Source of the DNA: Reticulitermes speratus
Taxonomy: Eukaryota > Arthropoda > Insecta > Blattodea > Rhinotermitidae
Direction of reading: 5' to 3'
DNA: 64,000 bases
Assembly: GCA_021186555.1 (NCBI GenBank)
Contig: JAJKFL010000013.1
Span: 43,239,144-43,303,143 of the forward strand
The notes under the pieces were generated by a model, which worked only from the letters and a program-made list of their open reading frames with translations, did no database searches and had not been told where the DNA came from. How positions within the stretch are numbered: position 1 is the first letter of the stretch; every line of letters begins with the position of its first letter. This document shows, piece by piece, positions 60,757 to 64,000 of the stretch. A program made the position numbers and the translations under genes.

Positions 60757-61371
60757 CTACCGACTATGGAGGCGTTGATGTCTATTCAGATTACCCTTGT
60801 TACTGAATGATTTACTACACACATTACAGAGATATGATCGCTCCCCAGTATGGATAATTTGATGTCTCTTCAGATCACTTTTCTGACTAAATGACTTACT
60901 ACATACATCACAGTGATATAGACTCTCCCCAGTGTGGATGCGTTCATGTAGCTTCAGATGATACTTCCTACTGAATGACTTATTACATGCAACACAATGA
61001 TATGGACGATCACCACTATGGATGCGTTGATGTTTCTTCAGATCATTCGTCTGACTGAATGACTTACTACATACATCACAGTTATACGGTCGCTCCCCAC
61101 TATGGATGCGTAGATGTGCCTTCAGATTATTCTTGTGACTGAATGACTTACTACACAAATCACAGTTATATGGTCGCTCCCCAGTGTGGATGCGTTGATG
61201 TTTCTTCAATAGATTCGTCTCACTGAATGACTTACTACACACATCACAGTGATATGGTCGCTCCCCATTGTGGATGCGTTGATGTCTCTTCAGAAAATAC
61301 TTCCTACTGAATGACTTACTACATACATCACAGTGATACGGACGCTCTCCATTATCTGTGCCTTGATATTC
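60757..61371 (-). CDS. C2H2 zinc-finger protein, terminal exon with 7 fingers, copy C
   Basis: Open for 204 codons from an acceptor AG (TTTATTTACCAG) at 61,371, starting EYQGTDNGERPYHC, to the TAG at 60,757 shared with A and B. Seven fingers, with helix segments SRKYFLKRH, SETNLLKKH, SHKNNLKAH, SQTNDLKKH, SRKYHLKLH, SQKSDLKRH and SNKGNLNRH. They are more different from one another than the fingers of B are, so this looks like an older, unexpanded state. The N-terminal exon seen at 63,814 has a frameshift, so whether this copy is expressed as a full protein is unclear. Confidence 0.88.
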   Translation of the reverse strand, partial: EYQGTDNGERPYHCDVCSKSFSRKYFLKRHQRIHNGERPYHCDVCSKSFSETNLLKKHQRIHTGERPYNCDLCSKSFSHKNNLKAHLRIHSGERPYNCDVCSKSFSQTNDLKKHQRIHSGDRPYHCVACNKSFSRKYHLKLHERIHTGESLYHCDVCSKSFSQKSDLKRHQIIHTGERSYLCNVCSKSFSNKGNLNRHQRLHSR

Positions 61372-61759
61372 CTGGTAAATAAATATGGAAAGATTAAGCC
61401 AAAACGCAATGGTTTTGAAAACAAGGTATCATTTAAATAATACTCTTATTACTGAATTACAAAGGTTCTGTGCACATTAATATACATTACAGAAGGACTG
61501 GTAAATATTTTATAAACACAAGGTCACCCGCAATATGACAGCGAAAAAGAGGGAATGAAGGTTATTAGAACATAAATGAGTAAATAACAGAAAATAAGCA
61601 ATCACTATATTTTCAATAACTGAGGAACAAAGAATTCAAAATTTTTTCAAAGTGATGACAAAGAACAAGCCCAAGAATGTTGGTGATTATTTTTTTTACT
61701 TAAAAGTGACATCTCATACAGAGCACCTGTACAATGCATAGGTCAGTTATGGCGACTGT

Positions 61760-61773
61760 AAGCCTTGCATAAC
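61760..61773. other. Empty LINE target site, copy C
   Basis: A single AAGCCTTGCATAAC, followed directly by AGTCAGACAATC, which in A and B follows the right-hand copy of the target repeat. It fixes the exact ends of the LINE insertions in A and B. Confidence 0.95.
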
Positions 61774-61945
61774 AGTCAGACAATCTGTACATGATAGCAA
61801 ATGCTTACGCAGAAGGTCAACCAAAGCTGAAAGCACCTTGCAGAGGGCAAGAAGCTACACAGGAAAAACTACACTCAAACGATGTAGTCAAATTATTACA
61901 TCAACCAACTTATGCACTGAATAAAATACATTCAAGAGCAAGCAT

Positions 61946-61996
61946 AAAACTCCCGTATGTTTCAGCACCCAGGTGCCATCTTCAGGGAGTTATTCA
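61946..61996 (-). ncRNA. Hammerhead-like motif (type 1), copy C
   Basis: AACUCC-CUGAAGA-U-GGCAC-CUGG-GUGCU-GAAACAUACG-GGAGUU. Here the inner hairpin is fully paired (GGCAC with GUGCU, with one G-U), where A and B have one mismatch. The outer arm is also perfectly paired. Confidence 0.45.
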
Positions 61997-62956
61997 ATAC
62001 AAAGTATTGTAGGCCCAACCCGCTAATCCAGTCATTATGTCGCCATTATTGAAATGATTGAAACATCAGACACTAAAATTCTAAAATACATGCAGTTAAT
62101 AACCGTCAAATTACAATGTTATAATATTAAAAGTGAGCAGTTCCAGGTACAGCAGTTGTTTGCACACTGTATCAATCATGCAAACAAACATCTGGCTTGA
62201 TCGTATGTAGAGATCTCATCTTGATAAGACTGTGTGCAGTGTGTCATGTCTGTGGTGTGGTACACTGAATGTAAATATACTACATAACTAACAAAAAATG
62301 TTAATTCATAGCTAACTCATTACAAAAATTAGAAAAAATGTGTCTCTACACAAGTTATGTCTAAAAAATATAGCTCAAACAAACAAACGACACACAACAG
62401 AAACATAGTGTAAAAAGAAAATATATACAACACATCACAAATCACCTAACTTCATTGTTGGCACACTGACAATCGCAGAGCAACACAAAAACCATTAACT
62501 GGTTACGACCCTATGTTAAATTACACACAGCTAATTGTGAGGGCTAAATGATGTTAATTTCAGTTAATTTAGAAATTGTGTTAAACAAGTGCATGTATCA
62601 TTAATACACAATTATAACTGAAAATGTATTGCAGATGCAACTATGTAAGATCTCACATGTTACACTTTTGATTGAAATCTGTTTATCACAGTCACTTGTT
62701 GATATTCCCTGTGCAATTATCAAGAAGCTCTGGTACAAGGATTAGCACAAAATACAGTTTAGATACAAGCAACGAAGAACTTAATGTAGCGCTGTGCCAA
62801 GACGTGCACTGTTAGAGGCCTGGAACTGCTGTGTCTTGTGCGCCTAATGGTACTGCTTTACTTACTAAAAGTATCTGAAATGGTGCATACCAAATATACA
62901 GCTGGTGCACATCTAGCTGAAGAATAATTCTGAATGATACAATACTGAAGTTCCTA

Positions 62957-63250
62957 GTAATAAAAATAAAGATAAAGGTCACCCTACAAACTGCCATGAA
63001 AGCACAGAGGGGGAGTAGAGGTACAGTTCTACTATTTCCTTAGCCTTGGCACTATATAGGGGTGGATGGTTAGTGCCACCCCCTAATGGCTTTACCCCTG
63101 GAAAAGACCAGGTATCCAATGCATGGAACACTAGGTGGGCCCCAGGGCCAGCCTGAAGTAGTGCGGAAAATATCACCCCCACTAGGATTCGATCCCCGGG
63201 ATCATCAAGGACATAGCAAGTCGCTATTCCGACTAGCCGATTGAAGCCCA
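62957..63250 (-). mobile_element. tRNA-derived SINE (family 2), copy C
   Basis: Counterpart in the older copy, with TGAAGTTCCTA at 62,946-62,956 and 63,251-63,261. More diverged body (for example CCCACTAGGATTCGATCCCC in the B-box region, which here reads closer to a consensus B box on the minus strand). Confidence 0.85.
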
Positions 63251-63813
63251 TGAAGTTCCTAATGTTTCAAGAAGGGATTCTAAGACTTTGACAAAGACAG
63301 AAGGACACATCTCAAAACCACAAATACACTCATGGAAAAAAAGATTGTCAATTTGGTGGGCTTCTTCTTGTAAAGTATGGAACCTTACAAGCTTAAGTGC
63401 ATAAACTGTAAGTGATATGATGATCATGACAATAATGACCAACATGACAACAGCAGCACAATGTTAAATATCTGAGTACACTTCATGGTTACAAATTCTT
63501 TATTAAAGTTAATATGTATGTATTATTTTCTCGTAGAGCCAAGCGATAGATTATTAGTGAAGTGTGCAAATTACATACTGCTTGATCTCATACAATAAAA
63601 ATGACTTAACACAAAATCAAAGTGCTGTTCCACAGCAACTTACAACACAATACAAACATATTGGCATACTGTCAAAGGATGGCCCTAATGCATACACTGT
63701 AGTACAGTTGTGCCATGTGGACAAACTGACCGTCACTGATCGATATGAGCAAATGTCTATGTAATCCTAGATATCTGTGAAAATTGCTTAATAATGGACA
63801 CATAGAAACTTAC

Positions 63814-63979
63814 CTCATTTTCGGACTTTACTGATGGAAATGTTATAGCTAAAGGATCCTGTTCCTCTTCCACACCAGTGCCCTCCCCAACTTTCCCGAC
63901 AAGATCAATTTCATCATCAGAAGATGTCAGATATCTCTCAATAAATGAACCAGTTCAACTTTCATAAATCCATGCTGAT
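63814..63979 (-). pseudogene. Finger-gene N-terminal exon, copy C (frameshifted)
   Basis: Equivalent exon, 166 nt. After ISMDL a missing base turns the frame into a TGA stop, and a second base is missing at the CCAGTTC position (CCAGGTTC elsewhere). Splice borders are intact (TTATAG/ATCAGC and GAG/GTAAGT). A second unit like those in A and B may lie beyond the window. Confidence 0.65.
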
Positions 63980-64000
63980 CTATAACAAAACCAAACAATT

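Larger units (their letters stand above)
55983..64000. repeat. Tandem segmental duplication, copy C (cut by window edge)
   Basis: The first 8 kb of a third copy. It is visibly more diverged than A is from B. It lacks four transposon insertions present in A and B and has one of its own (57,062-58,907). Its finger array has 7 fingers instead of 18. The copy continues beyond the window. Confidence 0.9.

Overview
The window is repeat-rich eukaryotic DNA, almost certainly from an insect and probably a polyneopteran such as a cockroach or termite. The evidence is an interstitial (TTAGG)n array (the insect telomere repeat), dense decayed APE/RT retrotransposons, Tc1/mariner, pogo and hAT relics and tRNA-derived SINEs, and clustered multi-exon C2H2 zinc-finger genes with spliceosomal introns. 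No bacterial-type operon is present. The species assignment is inference.

Positions 1-12,792 are single copy. They hold a 20-bp minisatellite running off the left edge (1-482), a decayed minus-strand non-LTR retrotransposon (about 2,181-5,430), a perfect 25-bp-arm hairpin (5,751-5,804), the TTAGG array (about 7,918-8,027) followed by simple repeats, and a mariner-type transposase relic (10,740-11,225). No host gene was recognised there.

From 12,793 to the right edge the window consists of tandem copies of one segment of about 21.6 kb: A (12,793-34,367), B (34,368-55,982) and the first 8 kb of C (55,983-64,000). Each copy carries, on the minus strand, parts of a C2H2 zinc-finger gene: a 68-nt exon and a 164-169-nt exon giving a short acidic N-terminus, an intron of 2.4-6 kb, then a single terminal exon encoding all the fingers. 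Copies A and B hold the two N-terminal exons twice, through a nested 2-kb tandem duplication. The finger exon of B is open with 18 fingers, A is the same array with several 1-nt lesions, and C is open with 7 fingers. Farther 3' on the same strand each copy has an exon-like 283-bp segment, possibly of an ASH/CEP192-type protein.

Transposon presence or absence gives the history. An RTE-like LINE (target duplication plus an empty site in C), a tRNA-SINE, a Tigger-like relic and a mariner deletion derivative are at matching positions in A and B and missing from C. C alone has a 1.85-kb insertion made largely of 236-241-bp repeats from a retrotransposon ORF. A second SINE lies in every copy. So A and B are recent sister copies and C is an older paralogue. 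The window shows zinc-finger gene clustering, finger-array expansion and copy decay. The least explained signals are RNA-like motifs resembling Penelope-type hammerhead ribozymes, one with a compensatory base-pair change between copies.
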